Shown piece by piece: positions 16,561-25,700 of a stretch of 30,820 bases of DNA. Source of the stretch: an uncultured Prevotellaceae bacterium (GTDB taxonomy: Bacteria > Bacteroidota > Bacteroidia > Bacteroidales > Muribaculaceae). The notes under the pieces are model-generated. The model saw only the letters and a list, made by a program, of their open reading frames with translations, was not told where the DNA came from and made no database searches. The stretch lies in NCBI GenBank assembly GCA_905210415.1, contig CAJLWM010000020.1, positions 1 to 30,820 of the forward strand. Reading direction: 5' to 3'. Positions within the stretch are counted from its first letter, which is position 1; every line of letters begins with the position of its first letter. Both the position numbers and the translations under genes were made by a program.

Positions 16561-16735
16561 GCGTGAAAAATTCTGGCGCAGGTGCGTTTGAGGCGCAGGG
16601 ATATCTCACGCAGATCACGCTGATTGTTTTGATATTGTGGTATAAAACGCGTAGTAAATGATATGTGATAAAATCTGTTTAATCTGTGAAAATCTGCGTG
16701 AAATAGTTTGGCGCAGGGGGGATATCTCACGCTGA
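16561..16735. repeat. Palindromic intergenic repeat element
   Basis: The 200-nt gap between the GT4-like gene and wzy holds no ORF but clear repeats. TCACGCAGAT (16606-16615) and ATCTGCGTGA (16692-16701) are perfect inverted ends, and the next bases inwards also partly match (CACGCTGATT against AATCTGTGAAA). GATATCTCACGC occurs at 16600-16611 and 16721-16732, GGCGCAGG at 16575, 16593 and 16710, and GCGTGAAA at 16561 and 16696. From memory the AATCTG/ATCTGCGTG wording resembles dispersed intergenic repeats in Bacteroidales; this was not checked. No promoter box was found in it. Confidence 0.6.
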
Positions 16736-16759
16736 CATAAATAAGAACAAGTAAAGACT

Positions 16760-17914
16760 ATGATACTATATTTATCGATATTTTTGGCGATAGCGCTGAT
16801 ATATGTATTTTCTATCGGCACCGATACGGCACGATCGAAATGGCTCTTGTTTGCCATGATGCTGTTTCTTGGGCTTTTTGTGGGCATAAGTGACATGCTT
16901 GGTGGTTATGACCGTTATATATATGCCGAGTTGTTTGATTCGATGTGCGATGATTTGTCGTTTGGTTTCCCGCTAAGCCGAACAGCGTTGCTGTCGCTAT
17001 ATCCATCAGAGATTGGCTATGATAGCATTAATTATCTGATAAGTTTCGTTACGCATAATAGATACATTTTCATCCTCATATACACACTGTTAATATATGC
17101 ATTGCTGTTCCAGTCAATAAAGAAATATGCAGAGAATTATCCGTTTGCGGTGATGGTTTTTATGGGATTGTGGTTCTTTTTTACATTCACCTATTTGCGC
17201 CAAGTGCTTGCCGCCACCACTTGTTGGTTAGCAATAGATTATGTGGTGCAGCGCAAGCCATTGCAATTCTTCGCTATTGTTGCGTTGGCTGTCACAATAC
17301 ATAATTCGGCGATTGTGTTTGCTCCGCTATATTTTGTCCCGATTAAAAAGTTCCCGCCTGTTATTGTGATATTGATAATGGTGGCATGTTTGGCTGTGGG
17401 TTTGACAAGTTTGCCTGCCGGATTGTTTGAGAGCTATGGCGAACTTACAGATATGGAAAAACGTGTTGCAGGATTGGAAGACTTCAGTAGCATGAACATT
17501 CGCATCGAATATATGCTTGAGGCTGTGGTTTTCTTGGCGATTATATTCTGGCGCTACTTTGAGGTTGATGAGGATGATAAGCAAATGGTGACATTGACCA
17601 ATATGGCGCTGATATTCTGTGCTATATTGCTTGTGTTTGTGCGCTCTGACAACGGCGGACGATTGGGTTGGTATTATATGATGGGCGTGATAGCCACCCT
17701 CACCAATTTGGCGAACAAAGAAGACAGAATCAACTATTATGGTGCAGGATTGATTGCGCTTTGTGCGGTGTTGTATTTGAGAATCGTTTTGGCTTGGGGT
17801 GTGCAGTTGTCGCCGTACAAGACATTCTTTAGCGATGGGCACCGCGAAGGTGATTTCATTTATGAGATTTATGAATATGACGAACAGTATGACCTTGATA
17901 AATTGTATAGATAG
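16760..17914 (+). CDS. wzy: EpsG-family polysaccharide polymerase (Wzy)
   Basis: This 384-residue protein has about ten or more membrane helices. It contains the EpsG-type elements IGYDSINYLISFVTHNRYIF and FFFTFTYLRQVLAATTCW, followed by a basic loop and a hydrophobic block with IHNSAIVFAPLYF. Such proteins polymerise lipid-linked repeat units in the periplasm and take the place of Wzy. It is the only polymerase candidate in the locus, which pairs it with the flippase at the head of the cluster. It follows a repeat-bearing gap and its stop codon directly abuts the ATG of the next GT2. Confidence 0.82.
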   Translation: MILYLSIFLAIALIYVFSIGTDTARSKWLLFAMMLFLGLFVGISDMLGGYDRYIYAELFDSMCDDLSFGFPLSRTALLSLYPSEIGYDSINYLISFVTHNRYIFILIYTLLIYALLFQSIKKYAENYPFAVMVFMGLWFFFTFTYLRQVLAATTCWLAIDYVVQRKPLQFFAIVALAVTIHNSAIVFAPLYFVPIKKFPPVIVILIMVACLAVGLTSLPAGLFESYGELTDMEKRVAGLEDFSSMNIRIEYMLEAVVFLAIIFWRYFEVDEDDKQMVTLTNMALIFCAILLVFVRSDNGGRLGWYYMMGVIATLTNLANKEDRINYYGAGLIALCAVLYLRIVLAWGVQLSPYKTFFSDGHREGDFIYEIYEYDEQYDLDKLYR

Positions 17915-18808
17915 ATGTTGATAACTGTATTTACACCGACATATAATAGGGCTGCGCTATTGGGAAGAGTATATGAGAGCCTACGCGCGCAGCAGTTCAC
18001 TGATTTTGAATGGGTGATTGTTGATGATGGCAGTACCGACAATACTGGCGATGTGGTGTACACGTTTCAAGAGAAGTCGGAATTTTCGATAAGATATTTT
18101 AAGCAAACCAATGGTGGCAAACATCGTGCCATCAATCTCGGTTTGAGAGAAGCCAATGGTGAATTGTTCTTCATTGTTGATAGCGACGATTGTGTGGCTA
18201 CCAATGGATTGCCGGTGATTGCCGATGTTTATCGAACGGTGAAGGACGATAGCGCATTCGGTGGAGTGAGTGGTTGTATGGCATCGCATGCTGGAGAGGA
18301 GATAACACCAAAATTTCCACAGCGCGACCACGAAGGGTGTTATAATATTATAGATTGTAACGCTTTGGACGTGAGATATAAATATATGGTAAAAGGAGAT
18401 CTTGCAGAGGTGTTCCGCACTGAGGTTTTGCGGGAATTCATGTTCCCTGAAATAGAGGGTGAGCGATTCTGCCCAGAGGCGCTTGTGTGGAACCGTATAG
18501 CACAGAAGTATAAATTGCGTTATTTTGATAGTGTGATATATCATCGCGATTATTTGCCCGATGGCTTGACGCATCGCATTGTGCGCATACGCATGGATAG
18601 CCCAGTGGCATCGTGCACTCATTATAGCGAACTGAATGGATATAAGATACCGTTCGTGCAGAAACTGAAGGCGGCAATCAATTATTGGCGTTTCTGGTAT
18701 TGCCTGAAAGACAAAGCACAAGCGCCACGCTTGGCTAAGCAGTGGCATTGTGTGAAGTTGCTTGGGTGGATGATGCATAAGCGCGATGTGAATCAACAGA
18801 GAGACTGA
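17915..18808 (+). CDS. Family 2 glycosyltransferase
   Basis: The 297-residue protein starts MLITVFTPTYNRAALLGRVY, has VDDGSTDNT, then NGGKHRAIN and the DSDD metal site in FFIVDSDDC. It belongs to a GT2 group different from the two GVSSARN-type paralogues upstream. The start codon directly follows the wzy stop, which implies translational coupling. The segment KYMVKGDLAEVFRTEVLREF is a family feature near the acceptor site. It is shorter and less AT-rich than the GT2 genes in the first half of the locus. Specificity unknown. Confidence 0.87.
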   Translation: MLITVFTPTYNRAALLGRVYESLRAQQFTDFEWVIVDDGSTDNTGDVVYTFQEKSEFSIRYFKQTNGGKHRAINLGLREANGELFFIVDSDDCVATNGLPVIADVYRTVKDDSAFGGVSGCMASHAGEEITPKFPQRDHEGCYNIIDCNALDVRYKYMVKGDLAEVFRTEVLREFMFPEIEGERFCPEALVWNRIAQKYKLRYFDSVIYHRDYLPDGLTHRIVRIRMDSPVASCTHYSELNGYKIPFVQKLKAAINYWRFWYCLKDKAQAPRLAKQWHCVKLLGWMMHKRDVNQQRD

Positions 18809-18845
18809 GTAGCAGGAGACTCGCGTGAAAACTAAAAAAGGAGAG

Positions 18846-19937
18846 ATGAAGATATTGCATGTGATAACCTCGCTGGGCATAGGCGGAGCAGAGAAGCTGA
18901 TGGTGGATATGCTTCCGCGTATGAGGGCGATGGGACATGATGTGGAGGCGCTGGTGTTTGATGGCACGCCATCCTCGTTTATGCATAGCCTTGAGAGCCA
19001 TGGAATAATGGTGCACAAACTGCATGCGCATGGTGGAATATATACACCCACCAATGTGCTTCGATTGGTGCCATATATGCGCCGATACGACGTGATACAC
19101 ACCCACAACACGGCATGCCAACTATATGTGCCGATTGCCCGCCTGCTCGCATGGAGTGGCGCAAAGTTGGTGACCACAGAACACAGCACAGAGAATCGCC
19201 GTCGTGAAATGTGGTATTTTAAGCCGATAGACAGGTGGATGTATGCGCGGTATTCGCAGATTATATCCATATCGGATAAGGCGTCGACGATGCTCGACAA
19301 CCATATACAGCCGCAGGGGTTGATCACCATAGAGAATGGTATAGAATTGGAGAATTACTTCAATGCCAAACCGTGCGAGCGTAACCTGCTTGTGCCTGAG
19401 TATGCTGCGGGAGATGTGATATTGACAATGGTGGCTGGTTTTCGTGTGGGTAAAGATCACGATTGTGCAATACGTGCTTTGCAAGAATTGCCGGGCAACT
19501 ACAAGTTGTGTCTTGTGGGCGAGGGTGAGCGCCGAGGCGAGATTGAACGGTTGATAAGCGAGCTGCACCTTGAGAATCGTGTGCGCCTGATGGGGCTGCG
19601 CAGCGATGTGCCGCAGATATTGCGGGCTTCTGACGTCAATCTGCTTGCATCGCATTGGGAGGGCCTGTCGCTCTCGAGCGTAGAAGGTATGGCGAGCGGG
19701 CGCCCGTTCATAGCCAGTGATGTGAATGGATTGCGCGAGGTGGTAAGCGGACATGGGTTGCTGTTTGACGACGGCGATAGCCACCAGTTGGCAGAAGTTA
19801 TTCGCCGCGTTACCACCGACAAGGCAGAGTATGAGCGTGTGGGCAAAGCGTGCGCACTGGCGGCTCGCCAGTATGATATAGCCGACACCGCTCGCAAGTA
19901 TTGCGATGTGTACGAACAGATATGCAGAAAAGACTGA
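18846..19937 (+). CDS. Family 4 glycosyltransferase
   Basis: This 363-residue GT-B enzyme begins MKILHVITSLGIGGAEKLM, the classic GT4 opening, with HTHNTACQLY and TEHSTENRRR in the N-terminal domain. The donor domain has AGFRVGKDHDCAIRAL and the EX7E motif EGLSLSSVE followed by GMASGRPFIASD. An in-frame GTG at 18825 has AGGAG (18814-18818) at good spacing and would add seven residues; the ATG at 18846 was chosen because it fits the family N-terminus. It overlaps the next GT4 by 16 nt. Repeat-unit assembly is inferred from context. Confidence 0.87.
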   Translation: MKILHVITSLGIGGAEKLMVDMLPRMRAMGHDVEALVFDGTPSSFMHSLESHGIMVHKLHAHGGIYTPTNVLRLVPYMRRYDVIHTHNTACQLYVPIARLLAWSGAKLVTTEHSTENRRREMWYFKPIDRWMYARYSQIISISDKASTMLDNHIQPQGLITIENGIELENYFNAKPCERNLLVPEYAAGDVILTMVAGFRVGKDHDCAIRALQELPGNYKLCLVGEGERRGEIERLISELHLENRVRLMGLRSDVPQILRASDVNLLASHWEGLSLSSVEGMASGRPFIASDVNGLREVVSGHGLLFDDGDSHQLAEVIRRVTTDKAEYERVGKACALAARQYDIADTARKYCDVYEQICRKD

Positions 19938-21088
19938 AGATAATACGCACATCCACGGTGGCTACATCGCTCAATGTGTTCTGCCGAGGCACGCTGAAAA
20001 AGCTCTCGGAGAAATATGATGTGGTGGCAGTGTCTACACCTGGTGAAGAGCTCAACGAGATAGCGCAGCGCGAGGGCGTGCGCACCGTTGGCGTGCCAAT
20101 GACGCGACCGATATCGCCGATAAACGACCTCGTGTCGTTGTTGAGGCTTGTGAAGACGTTTCTGTGCGAACGGCCCGATATGGTGCACAGCATCACGCCG
20201 AAGGCCGGATTGCTCAGCATGATTGCTGCGTGGATATGCCGTGTGCCGGTGCGTATGCACACATTCACGGGGCTGGTATTTCCCACCGCCACTGGTTTGA
20301 AGCAGCGTGTGCTGATACTCACCGACAGCATAACCTGCGCGTGTGCCACTCATATAGTGCCTGAGGGCGAAGGTGTTAAACACGACTTGCAGCAATATGG
20401 CATCACGCGCAAGCCGATGAATGTGCTTGGATATGGCAATGTGCGAGGAGTGGATATGGACCATTATTGTCGCACTGCCGAGGTGATGGCTAAGGCCGAT
20501 GGCATTCGCCAGAGCGATGTTTTCACATTTGTCTTCGTGGGTCGCATTGTGCGCGACAAGGGCATTGGCGAACTCGTTGATGCGTTCTCGCGGTTGAATA
20601 AGGAAATCTCTGGCACGCGACTGCTGCTTGTGGGCTACTATGAAGATACCGACCCGCTTGATGGTGCCGTTAGACAAGAAATAGACAACAACCCAGCCAT
20701 AGTGATGGCGGGTCGACAAACTGATGTGCGCCCGTGGTATGCGGCGAGCGATGCGCTGGCATTCCCGAGCTATCGCGAGGGCTTTCCTAATGTGGTGCTT
20801 GAAGCAGGAGCAATGGGGCTGCCGTCGATTGTGACCGACATTAACGGCTCGCGCGAAATAATCAGCGAGGGCGAGAACGGTGTGATAGTGCCAGCCCACG
20901 ATGCCGATGCACTGTATGAGCAGATGCGCCGAATGGTGCGCGACCAGAGCTTCACCGCGCGCTTGGCAGCGAATTCGCGCAGGATGGTGGCAGAGCGCTT
21001 CGATAAGCGATTCGTGGAAAAATGCTTGCTGGATTATTATGAGGAAGTGATAAATTCCGTTTTTTTGAAAAAAATCACTGATAGGTGA
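19922..21088 (+). CDS. Family 4 glycosyltransferase, CapM/PglA-like
   Basis: The 388-residue protein has the CapM-type N-terminus RTSTVATSLNVFCRGTLKKL, with HSITPKAGLLSMIAAW and RMHTFTGLVFPT in the first domain. The donor domain has FVFVGRIVRDKGIGELVDAF and EX7E motif EGFPNVVLE followed by AGAMGLPSIVTD. CapM/PglA-like enzymes usually add the second sugar to the undecaprenyl-linked first sugar, so this may act early in repeat-unit synthesis. The matching initiating transferase is not in the window. The in-frame upstream ATG at 19901 lies deep inside the preceding gene and was rejected. Confidence 0.85.
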   Translation: MQKRLKIIRTSTVATSLNVFCRGTLKKLSEKYDVVAVSTPGEELNEIAQREGVRTVGVPMTRPISPINDLVSLLRLVKTFLCERPDMVHSITPKAGLLSMIAAWICRVPVRMHTFTGLVFPTATGLKQRVLILTDSITCACATHIVPEGEGVKHDLQQYGITRKPMNVLGYGNVRGVDMDHYCRTAEVMAKADGIRQSDVFTFVFVGRIVRDKGIGELVDAFSRLNKEISGTRLLLVGYYEDTDPLDGAVRQEIDNNPAIVMAGRQTDVRPWYAASDALAFPSYREGFPNVVLEAGAMGLPSIVTDINGSREIISEGENGVIVPAHDADALYEQMRRMVRDQSFTARLAANSRRMVAERFDKRFVEKCLLDYYEEVINSVFLKKITDR

Positions 21089-21255
21089 TGTAAAAATCCT
21101 TAATCATTGCGATAATTGTAGTATTTTTGTGAATGAAAACGAGATATTGACCAATATTGTAGCATAAAGCTATAGAAAAAAGGCTAATAACTTACTTTAC
21201 ATATTCTGCCTTCGGCCAGAGGGCGTGGCAATATCTGAAGAAAAAAGAAAAACTT

Positions 21256-22503
21256 ATGGCTAAGAGAAAAATTTTACTATGTCTTGCACACATGAGCGGC
21301 AACGAAATGAAGTACATTGAAGAAGCAATGGCTGATTGTTGGGTCGCTCCGTTAGGTCCTAACGTAAACGGCTTTGAGTCTGATCTGGAGCAATTTGTGG
21401 GAGAAAACAAGCGAGTGGTGGCTTTGGCGTCGGGTACGGCGGCTGTTCACCTTGCACTTGTGGCATTGGGTGTTGGCCCTGGCGACGAGGTAATCTGCCA
21501 AAGCTTCACGTTCTGTGCAAGTTGTAATCCTGTATTATATCAAGGGGCAACTCCTGTGTTTGTGGATAGCGAACCAGACACATACAACCTCGATCCGGAA
21601 TTGCTCGATAAGGCGATTGCCGACCGAATCGCTGTCACTGGTCGCAAGCCTAAGGCAATTATCCCTGTTTGCTTATACGGTATGCCTCCTAAGATGAAGG
21701 AAATCATGGCTGTGGCTAAAAAATATGATATCCCTGTGGTGGAAGACTCTGCCGAAGGTTTTGGTAGTCGCTATCAATCGCAGATGTGCGGCACATTCGG
21801 CAAGTTTGGCGTGCTCTCGTTCAACGGCAACAAGATGATCACCACCAGCGGAGGCGGCGCGTTGATCTGCGATGACAAGGCCACTATGGATCGAATCATG
21901 TTTTATGCCACACAAGCCAGAGAGTCTTATCCATACTATCAGCATGAGTCGTTGGGTTATAACTATCGCATGAGCAACATCTGCGCAGGCATCGGACGTG
22001 GTCAGATGTCGGTTGTAGACAAGCATATCAGTCACCATCATCACACTGCCGCGTATTATAAAGAGGCGTTTAAGGATGTTGAGGGCATCACATTCCACGA
22101 AAACCCTTCTGAAGAGTTTGATTCCAACTATTGGTTGAGTGTCATCACTCTCTCGCCAGACCTCAAGGTGAAGGGTCAGGAAAAGGCTTATAGCAAAGTG
22201 GAGAATGCTGCTATCGGCGGTGCTGGAAGCGTGGTGCATTTGTCGAAATCGCCACACACAGCAGTGGAGCCAAACGCCAATGTTGAGGCTATGCGCGTGG
22301 CGCTTGCCGAGGAAGGCATTGAGAGTCGTCCGTTCTGGAAGCCTATGCACCTACAGCCACTATATGCCAATGCGCCATCTTATCTCAATGGCGTGAGCGA
22401 ATCGCTCTTTAAGGTAGGGCTCTGCCTGCCAAGTGGCCCGTGGGTGAGTGATGAAGATTTAGCGCTCATCGTAAAGACCATTAAGGACAATATCGTACGC
22501 TGA
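21256..22503 (+). CDS. DegT/DnrJ/EryC1/StrS-type sugar aminotransferase
   Basis: This 415-residue PLP enzyme transfers an amino group, normally from glutamate, to a 4-keto or 3-keto nucleotide sugar. Visible active-site features are SGTAAVHLAL (59-68) for phosphate binding, VEDSAEGFGS with D164 contacting the pyridine nitrogen, and SFNGNKMITTSGGG with K193 as the Schiff-base lysine. The amino sugar would enter the repeat unit, or be the first sugar as in pgl-type systems. It lies 167 nt after the CapM-like GT4 in a gap without a convincing promoter (TATTTTTG at 21122-21129 fits only the -7 box). A terminator ends the locus after it. No dehydratase or acetyltransferase partner is adjacent. Confidence 0.9.
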   Translation: MAKRKILLCLAHMSGNEMKYIEEAMADCWVAPLGPNVNGFESDLEQFVGENKRVVALASGTAAVHLALVALGVGPGDEVICQSFTFCASCNPVLYQGATPVFVDSEPDTYNLDPELLDKAIADRIAVTGRKPKAIIPVCLYGMPPKMKEIMAVAKKYDIPVVEDSAEGFGSRYQSQMCGTFGKFGVLSFNGNKMITTSGGGALICDDKATMDRIMFYATQARESYPYYQHESLGYNYRMSNICAGIGRGQMSVVDKHISHHHHTAAYYKEAFKDVEGITFHENPSEEFDSNYWLSVITLSPDLKVKGQEKAYSKVENAAIGGAGSVVHLSKSPHTAVEPNANVEAMRVALAEEGIESRPFWKPMHLQPLYANAPSYLNGVSESLFKVGLCLPSGPWVSDEDLALIVKTIKDNIVR

Positions 22504-22528
22504 AAACACTAAAGCAATAGAATACTTG

Positions 22529-22562
22529 AAATCGTCGCTCTTCACAGGGCGGCGATTTTTTT
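22529..22562 (+). terminator. Intrinsic terminator ending the polysaccharide locus
   Basis: AAATCGTCGC (22529-22538) pairs with GCGGCGATTT (22549-22558) with one wobble, around a 10-nt loop. A T-run continues to 22562. It lies 25 nt after the aminotransferase stop. Confidence 0.8.
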
Positions 22563-22654
22563 ACCCAGTAGCGGCAGAATTCCCGAAAAGCAGTGATTTA
22601 TCAGCGAATTACGGCATGGAATATGTAAAAAGTGTGAAAGGGTGGGGTATAATT

Positions 22655-22684
22655 TTGTAGATGTGGCGATTTGCACTAATTTTG
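22655..22684 (+). promoter_or_regulatory. Promoter of the DUF2723 gene
   Basis: TTG at 22655-22657 and TAATTTTG at 22677-22684 are spaced by 19 nt and match the Bacteroidota consensus. A second TAnnTTTG box, TAATTTTG at 22650-22657, overlaps the TTG, so two tandem starts 27 bp apart are possible. The leader to the ATG at 22760 is about 70 nt. Confidence 0.6.
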
Positions 22685-22759
22685 TGTGTTTAATAGGCAT
22701 TGTCGCGTGATTGTGGCGGTGTCTAATGAAATTGAGAATACAAATTTACATCAATTAGG

Positions 22760-25700
22760 ATGAAGAAATACAATACACTCAACAACGCCTTGGGTTGGCT
22801 GATGTTTGCGGTAGCGGCAATTACCTACCTGCTCACTATCGAACCTACGGCAAGTTTCTGGGATTGCCCAGAATTTATTTCACAGGGTTACAAACTTGAA
22901 ATCGGTCACCCGCCCGGAAACCCAATATTTATGCTTGCTGCGCGCTTCGCAATCAACTTTGTCAGCGATCCTGCAAAGGCATCGGTGGCGGTGAATGTGA
23001 TGAGTGCGATATTGTCGGCACTCACCATCTTGTTGCTGTTCTGGACAGTGACTCACTTGGTGAAGAAACTGCTGGTGGTAGATGGCGAGGAAGACAAGAT
23101 GACACTCGCGCAATACTTGGTGATCTTTGGTAGTGGCGTGGCTGGAGCGTTGGCCTACACTTGGAGCGATACGTTCTGGTTCTCGGCTGTCGAGGCAGAG
23201 GTGTATGCATTCTCTTCGTTCTGCACAGCGCTTGTGTTCTGGCTGATTTTGAAATGGGAAAACCGTGCAGATGAGCCAAATAGCGATCGCTACTTGATAC
23301 TTATAGCCTATGTGATAGGTGTGTCTATTGCGGTGCACTTGCTCAATTTGCTGTGTATCCCAGCCATTGTGCTTGTATTCTACTATAAGAAGTATAAGGA
23401 CACCACGGTGAAGGGATCGCTCATCGCCTTGGGCGTTTCGTTTGTGATTATTGCCCTTATCCTTTATGGCTTGGTGCCAGGCTTCGTTAAGGCCGCACAA
23501 GTGTTTGAATTGTTCTGCGTTAACGTGCTCGGTATGCCATACAATAGCGGAGTGCTCTTGTATGCAATCATCGACTTTGGCGTGTTTGCGTGGTGTCTAT
23601 ATGAATTGTATCGTCAGACAAACCCTGTTGCCATCAAGGTCTCTTTCTTGGCGGCAATTACATTGTCGGGTATGCTGTTCTTCGGCAATGGCTGGTTGAT
23701 TGCTGCATTGCTTATCGTGGCATTGGGCATATATTTGTTTTTCTTCTGCCCACGCATCCCAGTGCGCGTGTTCACGCTTGTGGCGTTGTCGATACTTGTA
23801 ATCTTCATCGGCTACTCATCGTATGCGCTGATATTGATACGTTCTAATTCGCACACCCCAATCAACCAAAACACGCCTGACAACGTGTTCTCGCTTTCGT
23901 CGTATCTCAACCGTGAGCAATATGGCGATCGCCCATTGGTGTATGGACAAACATTCTCGTCGGGAATCGTGTATCAAGACAACGGTAAAGGCGGATTTAG
24001 CCCAGTGGCGAAAGAGGGTAAGAACCTTTATGCAAAGGATGTGGAAAGCGCTAAGGATGGCAAGGACCACTACTTCATGAAGGGACGTGATGAGAAATAT
24101 AAGATGAATCCTGAGTTGGATATGCTCTTCCCTCGCATGTATAGCGGCGCCCATATGAAGGAATACAAAGAATGGGTGAACTTGCAAGGTGAAATGGTGA
24201 ATGCCACTACACGCCTTGATAAGGACGGCAATCCTATTGCTTCGGAAGCAAAAGTTAAGCCTACATTCCTTGAGAACTTGCAGTTCTTCATCGACTATCA
24301 GCTCAATTATATGTATTGGCGCTACTTTATGTGGAACTTTGCAGGCCGTCAGAACGACATCTCTGCTCAAGGCGAAATCACCAACGGCAACTGGATTAGC
24401 GGTATCCCATTCCTCGACGAGATGCGTCTTGGCGACCAAAGCCTTATGCCAGACGATTTGGCTAAGAACAATAAGGGCCACAACGTGTTCTATCTGATGC
24501 CTCTTATTTTGGGTATCATCGGTCTGCTTTGGCAGGCTTATGCCGGCAAGAAGGGCATCGAACAATTCTGGGTGATTTTCTTCTTGTTCTTTATGACAGG
24601 TATTGCTATTGTGATTTACCTCAATCAGACACCAAGTCAGCCTCGTGAACGCGACTATGCGTTTGCCGGTTCGTTCTACGCTTATGCTATATGGATTGGT
24701 ATGGGCGTGGCAGGATTGTGGAGCACTGTGCTCTATCTGATAAAGATGAACCTGAAGAGCAAACTAAAGAAAAACGACAAGTCTGCTGCAAATGCTAAGG
24801 CTGCAGAACCTGAAGTGGAGGTTCGTGAAAGTCATAAGTTGGTGGTGGCAGTGTTTGCTGCTCTTGTGGGCTTGCTCGTGCCATTGCAAATGGTGAGCCA
24901 GACTTGGGACGACCACGACCGTAGCGGACGCTATCCGGCTCGCGATTTCGGTATGAACTATCTATCGAGCCTCGATAAGGATGCGATAATCTTCACCAAT
25001 GGCGACAATGACACATTCCCATTGTGGTATTGCCAAGAGGTGGAAGGCTTCCGCACCGATGTGCGTGTGATAAATCTGTCGTATCTGTCAACCGATTGGT
25101 ATATCGACCAAATGCGTTATCCTACCTACGACTCTGCGCCTGTGCCAATGCTTGCCGACAAGACCACTTATGCCTATGATCGTCGTCAATACAATTATTT
25201 CATCGAGCCAGACACTACGCCTACTCCAGTGCTGAAGTCGCTCGAACGATTGTATGCACCTGACTATAATAAGAATATTTGGGGTCTTCCAGAGCTCAAA
25301 TATCCAGTGATGTATATCCCTGTAGATGCCGACGTTGCTATCAAGCAAGGTGTGGTGAGTGAAAGCAAGCGTGCTTCGATACAGGAATCGATTTTCGTAG
25401 ACTTAGTCAACGATCCTGTGGTGGGCCGTGATCAAGCACTCGCTTGCAACGGCACCATGGTGCTCGACATCTTGGCTTCGTCGGTTGCGCAAGGTTGGAA
25501 GCGTCCGGTATACTTCGCAATGACTGTGCCTGATCGCTATTATGTTGGTCTTAAACCATATATGCAGAACACCGGTATGGCTTATGAGGTGACACCAATT
25601 CGCCAACTCACATCTGACGGCGAAATCGTCACCAACACCGATAAGGCTTATGAGAACGTCACTAAGAAGTTCCGTTGGGCTGGCATCGACAAGGCCACTC

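Noticed and set aside
18814..18827. AGGAG followed by GTG as the start of the GT4 gene at 18846
   Set aside because: The spacing is good, but Shine-Dalgarno sites are rarely used in this phylum and the GT4 fold begins at the later ATG. It is kept only as an alternative start.
17981..19330. Long minus-strand ORF of 449 codons
   Set aside because: It is antisense to two well-supported glycosyltransferase genes, its translation is rich in Cys, His and Ile without domain motifs, and it spans the gap between two genes.
19499..20899. Minus-strand ORF of 466 codons
   Set aside because: It is antisense to two GT4 genes whose EX7E motifs are intact. The translation is Arg/His-rich, as expected from the reverse complement of Asp/Ala/Val-rich coding sequence.
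21073..21129. ATCAC/GTGAT hairpin and TATTTTTG box after the CapM-like GT4 gene
   Set aside because: The stem is only 5 bp without a proper T-run, and the box lacks a TTG at the right distance. Neither is strong enough to call a terminator or promoter.
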